Assembly: GCA_910586195.1 (NCBI GenBank)
Contig: CAJUHO010000008.1
Location: forward strand, 1-47,371
Direction: 5' to 3'
Source: an uncultured Bacilli bacterium
GTDB lineage: Bacteria > Bacillota_I > Bacilli_A > RF39 > UBA660
DNA length: 47,371 bases
Shown here: positions 8,050 to 17,785 of the stretch, piece by piece
Position numbering within the stretch: position 1 is the first letter of the stretch
How the letters are laid out: each line of letters opens with the position of its first letter
The notes under the pieces: generated by a model
Told to the model about the DNA's origin: nothing
What the model saw: the letters and a program-made list of their open reading frames with translations, nothing else
Databases searched by the model: none
Made by a program: the position numbers and the translations under genes

Positions 8050-8565
8050 TTAATCACCCGTCTTATATTCAAATCGTACACGATATACCATTACCCCTTC
8101 TGCTGTGAAAAAATAATTAATACCACTTTTGGTTATTATATCATAAACATAGCTATCTTGGGAACCAGAAACCGTCATTGTCTCAATATTTAAAGAATTC
8201 TCATTATAAAATACACTATTTGCAAAATTTTGAAATTCTTCTATTGTTGGAAAATTTTTTTGACGAAAATCATTTTCCAATACTTGATAAGCACTATAAA
8301 TATCTGTTCTCATTAAGTTATAAAAATCTTTTAAATAAATAGAGGCCATATCAGCATTTTGCATATTGACAATATTATACTCATTAACCCCATAAACTTT
8401 CGGTTTTACATAATCCTTTTTTCCCTCTACTGCATCTTTTATATATTGAGGAATATATTCTTTTTCATTTTTTTTCATATAATACTCTCTTCCAAAGTAA
8501 AATGCAAAAATAATAAGGCAGACAATTATTAATACGGTAAAACAGCCCCACTCTTTCTTATTCAT
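8050..8565 (-). CDS. Bitopic protein, VirB8/TcpC-like candidate
   Basis: 171 aa: N-terminal helix (residues 8-25), a linker, then an extracellular alpha+beta domain (about 60-168). The order of helices (IYLKDFYNLMRTDIYSAYQVLE) then strands (NIETMTVSGSQDSYVYDIITKSG...YRVRFEY) suggests an NTF2-like fold, as in VirB8 and TcpC. I infer this from topology and position, not from a diagnostic motif. The neighbouring gene at 8577-9110 has the same layout. It has a strong AGGAGG ribosome site. Confidence 0.6.
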   Translation of the reverse strand: MNKKEWGCFTVLIIVCLIIFAFYFGREYYMKKNEKEYIPQYIKDAVEGKKDYVKPKVYGVNEYNIVNMQNADMASIYLKDFYNLMRTDIYSAYQVLENDFRQKNFPTIEEFQNFANSVFYNENSLNIETMTVSGSQDSYVYDIITKSGINYFFTAEGVMVYRVRFEYKTGD

Positions 8566-8576
8566 ATAGTCCTCCT

Positions 8577-9110
8577 TTATTGAAATATCTTTCCTTTTTC
8601 TGGTGTAATTGAAAATGTTAAATGGGCATTATCAAGTGTTACAGTGTAATATGCTGCCTGAATATTGGGAGTAGTTACCATAAATTCATTCTTCTCAATA
8701 TAACCAAAAACATAATATTTGACAATTGTCTCTGACTGTTGTTGTTCATACATTTTCCTAGGATTAAAATTATAATCACCACTATCAGGAAGTAGAGGAA
8801 CCTTTTCTAAAATATTTTGCACAGTAATTTCTTGTTTATTAATATAACTAGGAGAAAGTAGTGTAAAAAGTTTATTAGAATCTTTATCTTTTAAATACAA
8901 AAGATATTTATTAATACAACTACTAACAGTGTAAAACCTAGAGGGATTGGTAACTAACTTAATCTCAGCTTCTTCCTTTTTCGTATTTTTCTTAGTATTA
9001 GTAGTATTATCAGTAGAAAATACTACTAAAAAGAAAAACATTAAGACAAAGGCAATAACCAGTAAAATGATATTTTTCTTTGTTAAAACCTTATCCATAC
9101 CACTGTTCAT
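8577..9110 (-). CDS. Second bitopic protein, VirB8/TcpC-like candidate
   Basis: 177 aa with one membrane helix (about 13-31), a Lys/Thr/Asn-rich linker and an extracellular domain. The start of that domain (SRFYTVSSCINKYLLYLKDKDSNKLFTLLSPSYI) is typical of NTF2-like domains, where a helix pair precedes a curved sheet. The strands QSETIVKYYVFGYIEKNEFM and AAYYTVTLDNAHLTFSITP complete it. Two such genes side by side could form a heteromeric periplasm-equivalent ring, as VirB8-type proteins do; that is inference. It is 11 bp from both neighbours. Confidence 0.6.
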   Translation of the reverse strand: MNSGMDKVLTKKNIILLVIAFVLMFFFLVVFSTDNTTNTKKNTKKEEAEIKLVTNPSRFYTVSSCINKYLLYLKDKDSNKLFTLLSPSYINKQEITVQNILEKVPLLPDSGDYNFNPRKMYEQQQSETIVKYYVFGYIEKNEFMVTTPNIQAAYYTVTLDNAHLTFSITPEKGKIFQ

Positions 9111-9121
9111 ATTCTCTCCTC

Positions 9122-11497
9122 CTATAGACCAAATATTTGTTGTCTCAATTCAAATTTTCCTTGTAATTGCCATGCAGTATAATCATTTTGTTCACAAACT
9201 GTCGTTGGTGTCACATTATCAACTGCCGCCGTTTCTGGTTTACAATATGGATAACTATCACCATATATAATCGTTAAGTAAACACAACCTCCAGAACCCC
9301 AAGAACCTGGATTATAACGATAGTCTCCTATCCAAGAATAAACAGACTGCATTCCTTGAAGCGTTCCTGGCATACCATGACCTGCTGGATCACATCCTGC
9401 CGCCTCTCTTTCTTGATATCGCTGTTCAATCATTGATGCTTTTTCTCCCCCTGGTCGATAAGCTGCTAAAGTTTCTCCATAACCACGAATTCCATCTTCT
9501 AAACTAGCATATTGTGGACCAGCGGAACATCCTGCTCCATTTGGAATACCAATTCCATAGAAGTTGTAACCGCAACCCAACCCCCATCCTTGCTCTTTTC
9601 CAGCTGTTACTACTACAAGTTCAGGGTTCACTCCTGCAGCATGGGCAGTATCATAGATAGATTCAGCATGTGGCGCAAAGTTAGTGCAGAAATTACTATC
9701 TCCACTTCTACTACAATAGTCATTCATCTTTGCGACAAATTCGGCCTTGGTTAGAGAAGACTGCTCAAGTGAGAAACCACTGCTTCCTGTTGACATAGGT
9801 CTTGGGTTATTTGGATCGATATAGTCAAGGGGATTTACAACTGATGATTGCAAATTAGCACCCTTACGTACTTCAAAATGCAAGTGTGTACCAGTAGAAC
9901 GACCACTACTTCCCATTTTCCCAATTACTTGTCCTTGTTTAACCGTATCTCCTGCTTGTACTGTTACAGTATTAGGATGCATGTGAGCATATAAAGTGAA
10001 ATTACCATCACTATGTTGAATAACTACATAGTTTCCATATCCACCACCACAACCGCCATCAGAAAAGGATGGACAAACAGAGACTGTTTTTGAAGTAGGA
10101 TATACTACAACACCATCTAGGGCTGCAATAACATTTTCAACCCCTGCATTCCCGTTAGCACCCACTAAATCTAATCCTGTATGAGTACTTTGTTGACCAT
10201 TTATAGGATCAATTCTATTAGAAAACTCACTTGTAATTTCAGTGGAGGTAGGATTTCCTTTAGCAAAAGTCACACCATTTTCTTCGGTTACCTCAGCACT
10301 ACCAATTGGCCACCAATAAAGAATATTGCCACCTACTGTGCCCCCTGTTGATGGAACCTTATCTTGGGCTTCAATCAACTCTTTATAGGCCTCTACATAA
10401 TCAAACATCTCATCAGCAATCTCTTTATAAAATTCCTCATCTAGTCCCGGAATAAAGCGTGGAAAAACATCACTGACAAGATTTTTAATGAAAGTATCCT
10501 TACTATAAATAGTTCCCTCTTCTCCATCAAACATAGCATTCACAATTATTCTAATATCGTCTTCTGTCATAGAATCCATTGTAATTTCTTCATTATAATT
10601 TTGAATAATAAAGTAAGCAGCACCAATTAGCTCAGGATCAAAAGTCTTTCCATTTGCCTTATACTCATCACTTACTTTTTTTACTCGTTCAAAAAAAGCT
10701 TCCTCATCGGCTGGAGAATCTGTATATTCAATACCACCAGTATCACCTCCCGTTTTAGAGTTGACACCAAAAAGAGGCGTAAATTCATTCTCATCTGCTA
10801 AAACAACCATACAAACTGACATAATAACCATTATCATCAAAATAATAGGTGCCAAAATGATTGCAACTTTTTTAATGGAACCACTTAATTCTGCTGTAAG
10901 ACTCCCCTTTTTAGCCCCAGCTTTTCCACGTTTGTTTCGAAGTCCTAAAAAGTCTGGTCTAGATCTGCGAAATGTTTCTTGTTCTTCCTCTTCTAATTCT
11001 TCATTTTGGGCAAATATATCTTTACTACGATCTCTTCTATTTCTATTTTGGACGGGTGGAATAGGCATAATTGGACGATTAAAAGGTGGAAGACTACGAT
11101 TAGGCTCACTACCTCTATTTCTATCATTTTTTCTATTAGCCATCCTAGCGTCTCGATTTAATAAAGGGTTATGGTGATTAGCACCTGTTCTATTATTAGA
11201 TGAACCCCTTCTCGAACCAGCGGAAGGATTACTTCTACTTTGTCCTCTTTCTCTTGAACTATTTGAACCTCTTCCCCCTTGTCTATTAGAAGTAGGTCTA
11301 TTTCCTGAGCCTCGTGTTTGTTGGTTACGGGCAGGAGAATTTTGAGGCATAGATGTTCTTAAGTTATTATGACTGACATCAATTAATTGAATTTGTTTCT
11401 CGGGTTGTGGTGCATTTGCTCTTCTAGCAGAATAAGAACCTGTCATTCCAACAGATTCTCTACTTCCATTATTTCTATTCTGACTTTCTCCTGGCAT
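9122..11497 (-). CDS. Bifunctional wall hydrolase of the secretion apparatus (M23 peptidase + glucosaminidase-like)
   Basis: 791 aa. Residues 1-200 are a cytoplasmic, disordered Arg/Asn/Ser/Gly/Pro-rich tail. A membrane helix follows (208-233), then an alpha-helical region (260-380), an M23 peptidase domain (about 420-565) and a C-terminal glucosaminidase/lysozyme-like domain (590-730). M23 metal ligands are visible as H439...D443 and H538-x-H540 (THLHFEV). In the last domain, GKEQGWG (Glu635, candidate acid) and YNFYGIG recall GH73 enzymes. It would cut both peptide and glycan bonds locally so the machine can cross the wall, the role of VirB1/VirB1-like proteins in Gram-positive T4SS. It sits between the VirB8-like and VirB4 genes. 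The 200-residue basic tail on the cytoplasmic side is unusual for this role. Confidence 0.9.
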   Translation of the reverse strand: MPGESQNRNNGSRESVGMTGSYSARRANAPQPEKQIQLIDVSHNNLRTSMPQNSPARNQQTRGSGNRPTSNRQGGRGSNSSRERGQSRSNPSAGSRRGSSNNRTGANHHNPLLNRDARMANRKNDRNRGSEPNRSLPPFNRPIMPIPPVQNRNRRDRSKDIFAQNEELEEEEQETFRRSRPDFLGLRNKRGKAGAKKGSLTAELSGSIKKVAIILAPIILMIMVIMSVCMVVLADENEFTPLFGVNSKTGGDTGGIEYTDSPADEEAFFERVKKVSDEYKANGKTFDPELIGAAYFIIQNYNEEITMDSMTEDDIRIIVNAMFDGEEGTIYSKDTFIKNLVSDVFPRFIPGLDEEFYKEIADEMFDYVEAYKELIEAQDKVPSTGGTVGGNILYWWPIGSAEVTEENGVTFAKGNPTSTEITSEFSNRIDPINGQQSTHTGLDLVGANGNAGVENVIAALDGVVVYPTSKTVSVCPSFSDGGCGGGYGNYVVIQHSDGNFTLYAHMHPNTVTVQAGDTVKQGQVIGKMGSSGRSTGTHLHFEVRKGANLQSSVVNPLDYIDPNNPRPMSTGSSGFSLEQSSLTKAEFVAKMNDYCSRSGDSNFCTNFAPHAESIYDTAHAAGVNPELVVVTAGKEQGWGLGCGYNFYGIGIPNGAGCSAGPQYASLEDGIRGYGETLAAYRPGGEKASMIEQRYQEREAAGCDPAGHGMPGTLQGMQSVYSWIGDYRYNPGSWGSGGCVYLTIIYGDSYPYCKPETAAVDNVTPTTVCEQNDYTAWQLQGKFELRQQIFGL

Positions 11498-11525
11498 CTT
11501 CTCACCTACTTCTTTTTATACTTAA

Positions 11526-13316
11526 CTAGAAACCTCCTCCAGTACCAAACGAATCTAACTCTTCTTGTGTTACGGTAACATTAATTCTCATTCTTCTATT
11601 TCCACAAACAAATAGGGCTTCTCCTTGAGAATAGCGCTTAATACTATCTTTTTCGTTATCATTTAAATCCACCAATAATGCCAAGTCTTCTACTGCTTGT
11701 TTTCTAAGTCCCATAATTAAATAGTAAGAGGCATTATCAAAAATGGCTTTTCCTTGTGTAATCACAGATGGATCTGAGAAATCACTTGGCTGTTGTGTAA
11801 TAATAATGGTTCCTGTATTATACTTTCTAGCACGTCTTTGTACTTGTGCTAAGAAGTCTGCTCCTAAAATATTGTTCTGTCCTAATAAAACATGTGCTTC
11901 ATCTACCATTAATACTGTATCAACATTAAAATCTAGACATAATCCCCAAGCATACTTTAAAACATTAAAGAATAAAGCATTACGGACATTACTATCACTA
12001 TTCATTAACTCCTTAATATTAAATACCATAAAGTCACTATCAGCACTAATTGTCGTATGCCCATCAAAGTAAAATCTTAACTCTTTCGTAATAGGACGTA
12101 CCTTTAATTCCAAACGTTCCATGATATCACGTTCTTGTGTCTGCTCCGTCATAGACATAAGGCGTCCACGAATAGTAGCATAAACATCACTAAAGGTCGG
12201 ATAATCTTTTGATGTGAACTTAGAAAAGTCAGTATTAAAATCGATTCCAAATCGACGATAAGTATCTTGGACAATTTCACTAAACATGGTTAATACATCT
12301 TCTGTAATAGATGGATCATAGTACTTCATAAAAGCTTTTAATGACTGCAACGTTCTTGTTAAGACTGTGTAACCTAGTCCCTGTTTAATTTCCTCATCAT
12401 CCGCATCGATAATAACCTCTAGTGGATTAATCATACCATATTCTCCACCTTTACCAATATCGATGGTATCTCCTCCATAAGTATGGGTAATTTCAGCCAA
12501 CTCATTTTCTGGGTCAATAGCAACAATTTGTGCACCATTTCTAATATGACTGCGTAACATTAATTTCGCTGCTGTTGATTTACCAGAACCAGAAGTACCA
12601 AGAATAATCATATTGGCATTATTTCGGTTATTTTCCTTACGAATTTTATATAAAAATTGATTAAATAGAATAACTCCTCCAGAAAAGTCTACACCAAGTA
12701 AAGTAGATAATCCTGGATCTTTAATACTATCAAAAATAAATGGATACATGGCAGCAATAGTCACAGACGGAATTGGCGTACCAATTCTTTGTTCTACATC
12801 TTGTGCTGGAAAGATTGGCAGAATTGACTTTAGTACTTTTTCCTGCTCAAAACGTAAGGCTATCGCTTTTAATTCCATAGCATCTAAATAATTTTTAACA
12901 TTTGTCTTTTTAATTTCTAATTCTTCTTTTGTATCAGAAGTAATCATAATATGCATTTGAAAGTCAAAAATACGTGCTTGACTTCCTGCTAGCATAGAAG
13001 TGAAATACTCTAGTGATTCTGCATCTTGACGAATTCTCTCTCTTGCTGTTTGATCTCGTTCTTGATTATATTTTTCACGTAAATCAGCGACTTGTCTATT
13101 TAACATTTTTGACATAGTTGAAAAAGGAACTGGAATATGCTTCACAACAACTTTAATCCCTGGCATATTCGTCAAAGTAGATAAATATCCTGGTGCTATA
13201 TATTTAGGGTAAGAAACTACCGTCAAAATTGTAGCATATTTATCACTGATAAAGAAGTCACTTGCAGAAAAGGAAAGTCCTTTTGGTGCAAGTTGTGATT
13301 TTAAACTAATACTCAT
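11526..13316 (-). CDS. VirB4-type ATPase, C-terminal part (middle and motor domains)
   Basis: 596 aa. Residues 1-200 correspond to the middle region of VirB4/TrbE proteins (a coiled segment MLNRQVADLREKYNQERD, then the FDFQMHIMITSD strand). The RecA-like motor follows with Walker A GTSGSGKS (240-247), AQIVAIDPENE, Walker B VLMVDEAHVLL (468-478) and the TGTIIITQQPSDF sensor region. It powers assembly or transport in the type IV channel. The start overlaps the stop of the preceding 182-aa gene (ATGA), and that gene encodes the missing N-terminal VirB4 domain. Together they make 778 aa, normal for VirB4. No clear ribosome site precedes the ATG, so translation is probably coupled. Confidence 0.95.
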   Translation of the reverse strand: MSISLKSQLAPKGLSFSASDFFISDKYATILTVVSYPKYIAPGYLSTLTNMPGIKVVVKHIPVPFSTMSKMLNRQVADLREKYNQERDQTARERIRQDAESLEYFTSMLAGSQARIFDFQMHIMITSDTKEELEIKKTNVKNYLDAMELKAIALRFEQEKVLKSILPIFPAQDVEQRIGTPIPSVTIAAMYPFIFDSIKDPGLSTLLGVDFSGGVILFNQFLYKIRKENNRNNANMIILGTSGSGKSTAAKLMLRSHIRNGAQIVAIDPENELAEITHTYGGDTIDIGKGGEYGMINPLEVIIDADDEEIKQGLGYTVLTRTLQSLKAFMKYYDPSITEDVLTMFSEIVQDTYRRFGIDFNTDFSKFTSKDYPTFSDVYATIRGRLMSMTEQTQERDIMERLELKVRPITKELRFYFDGHTTISADSDFMVFNIKELMNSDSNVRNALFFNVLKYAWGLCLDFNVDTVLMVDEAHVLLGQNNILGADFLAQVQRRARKYNTGTIIITQQPSDFSDPSVITQGKAIFDNASYYLIMGLRKQAVEDLALLVDLNDNEKDSIKRYSQGEALFVCGNRRMRINVTVTQEELDSFGTGGGF

Positions 13317-13861
13317 ACAGGCATCACCGTCCCAAATTCTGTGGTCGCTCCACCATTTAAGAAGTTATCTAACACAACTCTCAAGTCATCGTTACTAGCT
13401 TGAGAAGCATTTAAGCCACAACCAGCAAGTCCATTTATCAAAAGACGAATTCTCTTTTGAATCATCTCCTCGCTTTTCTCTTTAAACAAGATATAATATT
13501 CAGTATCTACAATGCTATTGTTTACAAAGGTATTTCCTTTTTGAATATCCTGCATAATTAATTTTCTAATAGCGGGAGACTGAGTATCATTATATAAAAG
13601 TTGTAATTGTGACATATAAACAGAAATATCAACGGGCCGGTCTGCTACTACTAACCAAAAATCAAAATCAATCATATTATAAAAATTCTTTAAAGCAATT
13701 AAAACATTATCTTGTGCATCAGGGTCTAAGATAAAAATGTTTCTAGGAATAATTTTTACTCCTGTTACCCTAAAATTATCAGAAGTAATAATCATACCGT
13801 TTTGGATTGATTTAACTGGTAACCAATCCTCAGTGTACTGACTTTGTATCTTCTTCGCCAT
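13313..13861 (-). CDS. VirB4 N-terminal domain encoded as a separate gene
   Basis: 182 aa. The beginning (DWLPVKSIQNGMIITSDNFRVTGVKIIPRNIFILD) is the beta-rich opening of VirB4/TraC-like ATPases, and LVVADRPVDISVYMSQLQ continues the family pattern. The protein has no nucleotide-binding motif and stops where the next gene begins. The 4-base ATGA overlap is clean and both frames are otherwise open, so a designed split with translational coupling is more likely than decay. A sequencing frameshift at 13313-13316 is the alternative. It overlaps the PrgI-like gene by 32 bp. Confidence 0.8.
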   Translation of the reverse strand: MAKKIQSQYTEDWLPVKSIQNGMIITSDNFRVTGVKIIPRNIFILDPDAQDNVLIALKNFYNMIDFDFWLVVADRPVDISVYMSQLQLLYNDTQSPAIRKLIMQDIQKGNTFVNNSIVDTEYYILFKEKSEEMIQKRIRLLINGLAGCGLNASQASNDDLRVVLDNFLNGGATTEFGTVMPV

Positions 13862-14156
13862 TTGTCACACACCAACCTTTCCATACATACTTTTGTCTAT
13901 TTGTCAAAAATTCAAATAATTCTGTAATTACGTTTAACATGTTGTGATAATAAGGAATGGGAGTTACAAGGAAACCTGTAATTAAGGCAGGTGATAAAAT
14001 TATAATAGTCATAAGCGTTGAGGTTAAAGTAACAAGTGCTAAAAATACTACTGTAATTAATACTCCCGTTCCAAAAAGAATCAAGTCAAAGGGACGAAAT
14101 AATCCAAGAATTAAATTTCCCTTTTTGGTATTTGCTGGAATTAAATAATTATTCAT
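13830..14156 (-). CDS. PrgI/VirB3-like small membrane protein
   Basis: 108 aa. The pattern is short N-terminus, IPANTKKGNLILGLFRPFDLILF, two hydrophobic helices (about 25-50 and 53-72), then a cytoplasmic tail with RQKYVWKGWC. The L-F..FDL segment and the Y-W-K-G-W ending are typical of PrgI-family proteins, the Gram-positive counterpart of VirB3. VirB3 proteins sit in the inner membrane next to VirB4, and here too the gene directly precedes and overlaps the VirB4 N-terminal gene. AGGGG lies upstream of the ATG. Confidence 0.82.
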   Translation of the reverse strand: MNNYLIPANTKKGNLILGLFRPFDLILFGTGVLITVVFLALVTLTSTLMTIIILSPALITGFLVTPIPYYHNMLNVITELFEFLTNRQKYVWKGWCVTNGEEDTKSVH

Positions 14157-14169
14157 TTTTTACCCCTTT

Positions 14170-16179
14170 CTATGGTCCTGGTGGCGGTCCTGGAGGTGGA
14201 CCTGGAGGAGGTCCGCTTGGATAACCTGGTGGTGGTCCTCCTGTAGGATATTGTGGAATACCACTCGAATTAGGTTGGTTTGTTGTAGGCCCGCCTCCTG
14301 GAGGCCAATGTGCATCAGGATGCCAATTATTACTTCCTACTGCTTTATCAGTAAATGTTTGTCTATCACGTCTAGTCGGATCCTCAGTACTAATTGGATG
14401 ACGTACATGTTTTACAGCATTGGCTGCTCTTCCAGCTGTATAAGAGACTCTTTCTCTCATACTTGAACGATATTTTTCTTCTGTTGTTTGATCCAAACCG
14501 TGAATTTCAGCAATTTTGGCAGCCTTATCATAATCACTTTTAGTAAGTACCGCTGCAGTTTGTGCTTGTGCAAGCATTTGCATTCTTTCAGCATCACTAA
14601 GATTAGCTAAATTAATACTTTCTTTTCTTCCTGTCATATCATAATAAACTGCTTCATCCATACCGCTTTGAATAGCAGTTTCAAGCGCTTTCGCTCTATT
14701 TTGGGCAGCAATCATATTATTCTTTTGCTCATCCATACCTTTTTGCGTAATACCAAACTCACGAGCAAGCGTTTTTTGAGCTGTCCTTTGTTGGGCTGTT
14801 CTTTGAGCATTACGTTGTAAATTTCCAACAATTCCACCTACTGCATTTTTATCACCCGTAGTAAGTTTTGCAGCTAAATCTCGTCCGCTTCGCCATGCAC
14901 TAGGTGCCATTTTCCCTTGAGCGGCAGCTTCTGCTGTAGCATCCATTGATCCAAGCGCTGCTGCTGCAGCACCTGCAACTCCTGCTCCACCAATGAAAGC
15001 AGCAGCACCAGACAAGGCACCATTTAATCCAACACTACCCATTCCAGGTGATTTTACTCCAATAGCACTCATAATAAACTTTGGTGCTTGTCTTGCAAAG
15101 AATAAAAGACCTAAAGCGATAAATATCCAACTCATCATACCAACAATTCCGCCAGTTTCATCAATATTTAATCCATTTACAATAATATCTTGGATAATAA
15201 AAATAACAAAATAAACAATCGCAAGTCTTAAAAATAAATCTAGATAAGTAGTAGTAACTGCCTTTACCCATGATGGAAAAGAACCATCTTTTCTACCTTG
15301 TGGACCAATATAGCTAATAATAGGAATTGGTGCAATTAATCTCAAAATAGCAAGTTTAATTGCCCTTATCGCTATATCAATAGTGAAACTTAATATTACG
15401 ATTACAAATAAAGCACTAACAATTGCCCCAACAAAAGGTGTATAAGTAAATACATATTTTTGGCCATTGCTTGTTTTACAAGTTACCGTTAACATGTCAA
15501 GAATAGTAAATGGTGAAACATCATCAGCAATATATTCTTTTACTTCAGACTCAGCATCAGGACACATCCAATTAGCAGAATCGTATTCATCAGTTGCCCC
15601 TTCTTTTAAGTTAATCCGAACAAATCCTTTTAGTACAAGAGAGGCAAGTTGGTTTCCAGCATCCTTCATATTAGAACGTTCATCTGCTCCAGTACTATTA
15701 GGAGAACCAATAATCAGTTTAGCTAGTACGTTTCCTTCTAGCACACGATCTTGGAATTCATAAAGGGTTCCAAAAAGAAGTCCATTTGCATTCAAATTTG
15801 CCTCATAACTGCCAGGTTTTACCTCTCCTGGAATATTTAGAGGCATAATAGCAACTAACATAATTAATGCTAAAATAACTCTTACTACAATTTGAGAAAA
15901 TCCTTGTCCACTCTTATCACTGCCAAGTAAATCTGGGTTTACAATAACATTAATTAAACTAATTGCTAGTTTGAATAATACAAAGACTCCTAAAATAATT
16001 TGAATTCGGCTAAAAAACACCTTCAAAGTATCGCCCTGCAAAATCTGGGCGGAAGCGACATTAAAAAACACTTGATAAACAGCAACCATTAAGTAATAAA
16101 CGCCCCGATCAAAAAGTGAGAAAAATGACCTAAGCCTTTTACTCCACCAACCGACCTTTTCATTATCTGTCTGTCTCAT
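14170..16179 (-). CDS. VirB6/TrbL-like polytopic channel protein with Pro-Gly tail
   Basis: 669 aa. About six to seven membrane helices (roughly 30-50, 57-80, 88-107, 245-280, 310-335, 345-365, 385-415) alternate with an extracellular loop (about 110-240) that holds cysteines. Residues 400-610 are a cytoplasmic Ala/Gln/Arg-rich region with coiled-coil character. The last 45 residues are Pro/Gly repeats (PPPGPPPGP type). VirB6/TrbL proteins form the membrane channel of type IV systems; topology, size and position after PrgI/VirB4 support the call. A strong GGAGGTGA precedes the ATG at a 7-base spacing. Confidence 0.85.
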   Translation of the reverse strand: MRQTDNEKVGWWSKRLRSFFSLFDRGVYYLMVAVYQVFFNVASAQILQGDTLKVFFSRIQIILGVFVLFKLAISLINVIVNPDLLGSDKSGQGFSQIVVRVILALIMLVAIMPLNIPGEVKPGSYEANLNANGLLFGTLYEFQDRVLEGNVLAKLIIGSPNSTGADERSNMKDAGNQLASLVLKGFVRINLKEGATDEYDSANWMCPDAESEVKEYIADDVSPFTILDMLTVTCKTSNGQKYVFTYTPFVGAIVSALFVIVILSFTIDIAIRAIKLAILRLIAPIPIISYIGPQGRKDGSFPSWVKAVTTTYLDLFLRLAIVYFVIFIIQDIIVNGLNIDETGGIVGMMSWIFIALGLLFFARQAPKFIMSAIGVKSPGMGSVGLNGALSGAAAFIGGAGVAGAAAAALGSMDATAEAAAQGKMAPSAWRSGRDLAAKLTTGDKNAVGGIVGNLQRNAQRTAQQRTAQKTLAREFGITQKGMDEQKNNMIAAQNRAKALETAIQSGMDEAVYYDMTGRKESINLANLSDAERMQMLAQAQTAAVLTKSDYDKAAKIAEIHGLDQTTEEKYRSSMRERVSYTAGRAANAVKHVRHPISTEDPTRRDRQTFTDKAVGSNNWHPDAHWPPGGGPTTNQPNSSGIPQYPTGGPPPGYPSGPPPGPPPGPPPGP

Positions 16180-16203
16180 ATAGGATTCACCTCCCTTTTA
16201 TTC

Positions 16204-17757
16204 TTATTGAATACCACAAGTTGGATCTACAATAGAATTATTTAATAAACTAAATAACAATCCTACAAGAAGTGGTAATAGAAATAATAATATGGCAGCA
16301 GCTAAACGTTTTACAAGTTTTTGCTGTGCTTTTTTCATATTTTCAGCATCTGATACCCAGATTACCTTAATAAAGTCTACTGTGCTTAAAACAACAACCA
16401 GTATAGGTCCAATAATTTTAATATAATCCAAAATTTTCTGAATTAAGTAAGCAACAGATTCTGTATCATTTGGATCACCAAAAAGTCCTGTACAATCCAT
16501 AGCTTGATTATAATTACTAATATCTAAATTTTCACTCTTTAGCAATTTACTATAAGCAGAATCTATAGCCTTTAAAGCACCTTCCTTTTCTTCATCCGAT
16601 AAATTAGAGCCTCGAACATTTGACTTTAACGTCTGTCTTAACTCTTGCATCTTTTTTGATACCTCGTTAAGTCTATCCTGTATATCCTTGTAACCAGGCG
16701 AATCTGAACAATGATTGATGTTACTTGCTAGTTGGGTAATTTTTTGCTGTATTTCTTCGTATATATTAGTAAAATTTTGAACAATGGCACCACTAAATTC
16801 TGTTCCTACATTAGAGATACCTGACTCTAAGCTATTCACTCTTTGTTCTATTTCTGAAAGAAGAGCCTCATTTGTGGATTTATTATCACGACAAATTTTA
16901 TCCTTATCTAATTTATAAACTTGATATTGTTCATCAAAGTCTGCTAATTGATCCTTATTTCTCTCATTCTGTTTATCACTAATGCTATCAGAGGCCGCAT
17001 ACCACTTTTTAGTTTGTGGATTAACAAATATTTTAGCTGGACAAACTGATTCTTGTGTTGTATAGGTGGTAAGATATTTATAATAAGAATCATAAATCCC
17101 CATTTCTTTCACATCACCAGAAGTTTTCCATTCTCTCAATCCATAAAACATCTTGTTAGCACTCCACCAAAATCCAGTCATCTCTTTTGAATTCGAAGAA
17201 ATAGAACTATTCATATAATCTACAGCATCAAAACGAACTTTTACAATATCAGTTTTCTCGCTTGCATTTACATATTCACACTCTTTTTCTTTTGGATTTC
17301 CAATTACTTGGGTTCCACCTGTTAAGCGATAAGTATAACTTTTTCCATTGGTATAAGGTGCTAAAGCTATATTGTTCGTATCCCCTTGACGGGCAGTAGC
17401 AGTAATAAGACCATTAGCTGTTTTAAATTCATCTGGACACTGTTCTCCACTTAGCTTTTCCATACTGTCCCAAATACCAATCTGTTTAAACCAACTCTTA
17501 TAATTTTCTCCATTTGCCCAATTACTTAAACCACTAGCCCATGGATCTATATCAAACTCTTTATGAGGAGTTTTATATTTAGCAGCCTTTACTGTTCCAT
17601 TTGCATATAGTAACTTCAAAGTATATTGCTCCTTAGTTTCATCATTTGTTACACTATAAAAGCACCTAAAAGCAGTTGCAGCATTTATATTTTTAGGTAT
17701 AAAAACAACTAACACTAAAATCAGAAAAATTGTCAAACTCACTTTCTTTAGGTTCAT
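16204..17757 (-). CDS. Secreted protein with VirB2-like C-terminal module
   Basis: 517 aa. It has a signal peptide (basic start, hydrophobic core 7-22, likely cleavage after NINA-A), a large extracellular region (26-430) with several cysteines and a coiled coil (about 290-400), and a C-terminal two-helix module. That module (ILDYIKIIGPILVVVLSTVDFIKVIW, then AQQKLVKRLAAAILLFLLPLLVG) closely resembles the 116-aa VirB2-like protein encoded next to it: two helices linked by a K-A-A/Q-Q/S-R/K-L-V/I-K-R loop. I infer a VirB2/TrbC-type subunit fused to an external head, perhaps a minor subunit or tip anchor. It has its own promoter overlapping the preceding terminator. Confidence 0.75.
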   Translation of the reverse strand: MNLKKVSLTIFLILVLVVFIPKNINAATAFRCFYSVTNDETKEQYTLKLLYANGTVKAAKYKTPHKEFDIDPWASGLSNWANGENYKSWFKQIGIWDSMEKLSGEQCPDEFKTANGLITATARQGDTNNIALAPYTNGKSYTYRLTGGTQVIGNPKEKECEYVNASEKTDIVKVRFDAVDYMNSSISSNSKEMTGFWWSANKMFYGLREWKTSGDVKEMGIYDSYYKYLTTYTTQESVCPAKIFVNPQTKKWYAASDSISDKQNERNKDQLADFDEQYQVYKLDKDKICRDNKSTNEALLSEIEQRVNSLESGISNVGTEFSGAIVQNFTNIYEEIQQKITQLASNINHCSDSPGYKDIQDRLNEVSKKMQELRQTLKSNVRGSNLSDEEKEGALKAIDSAYSKLLKSENLDISNYNQAMDCTGLFGDPNDTESVAYLIQKILDYIKIIGPILVVVLSTVDFIKVIWVSDAENMKKAQQKLVKRLAAAILLFLLPLLVGLLFSLLNNSIVDPTCGIQ

Positions 17758-17785
17758 ACACTCACTCCATAACTACTATAGAAAT

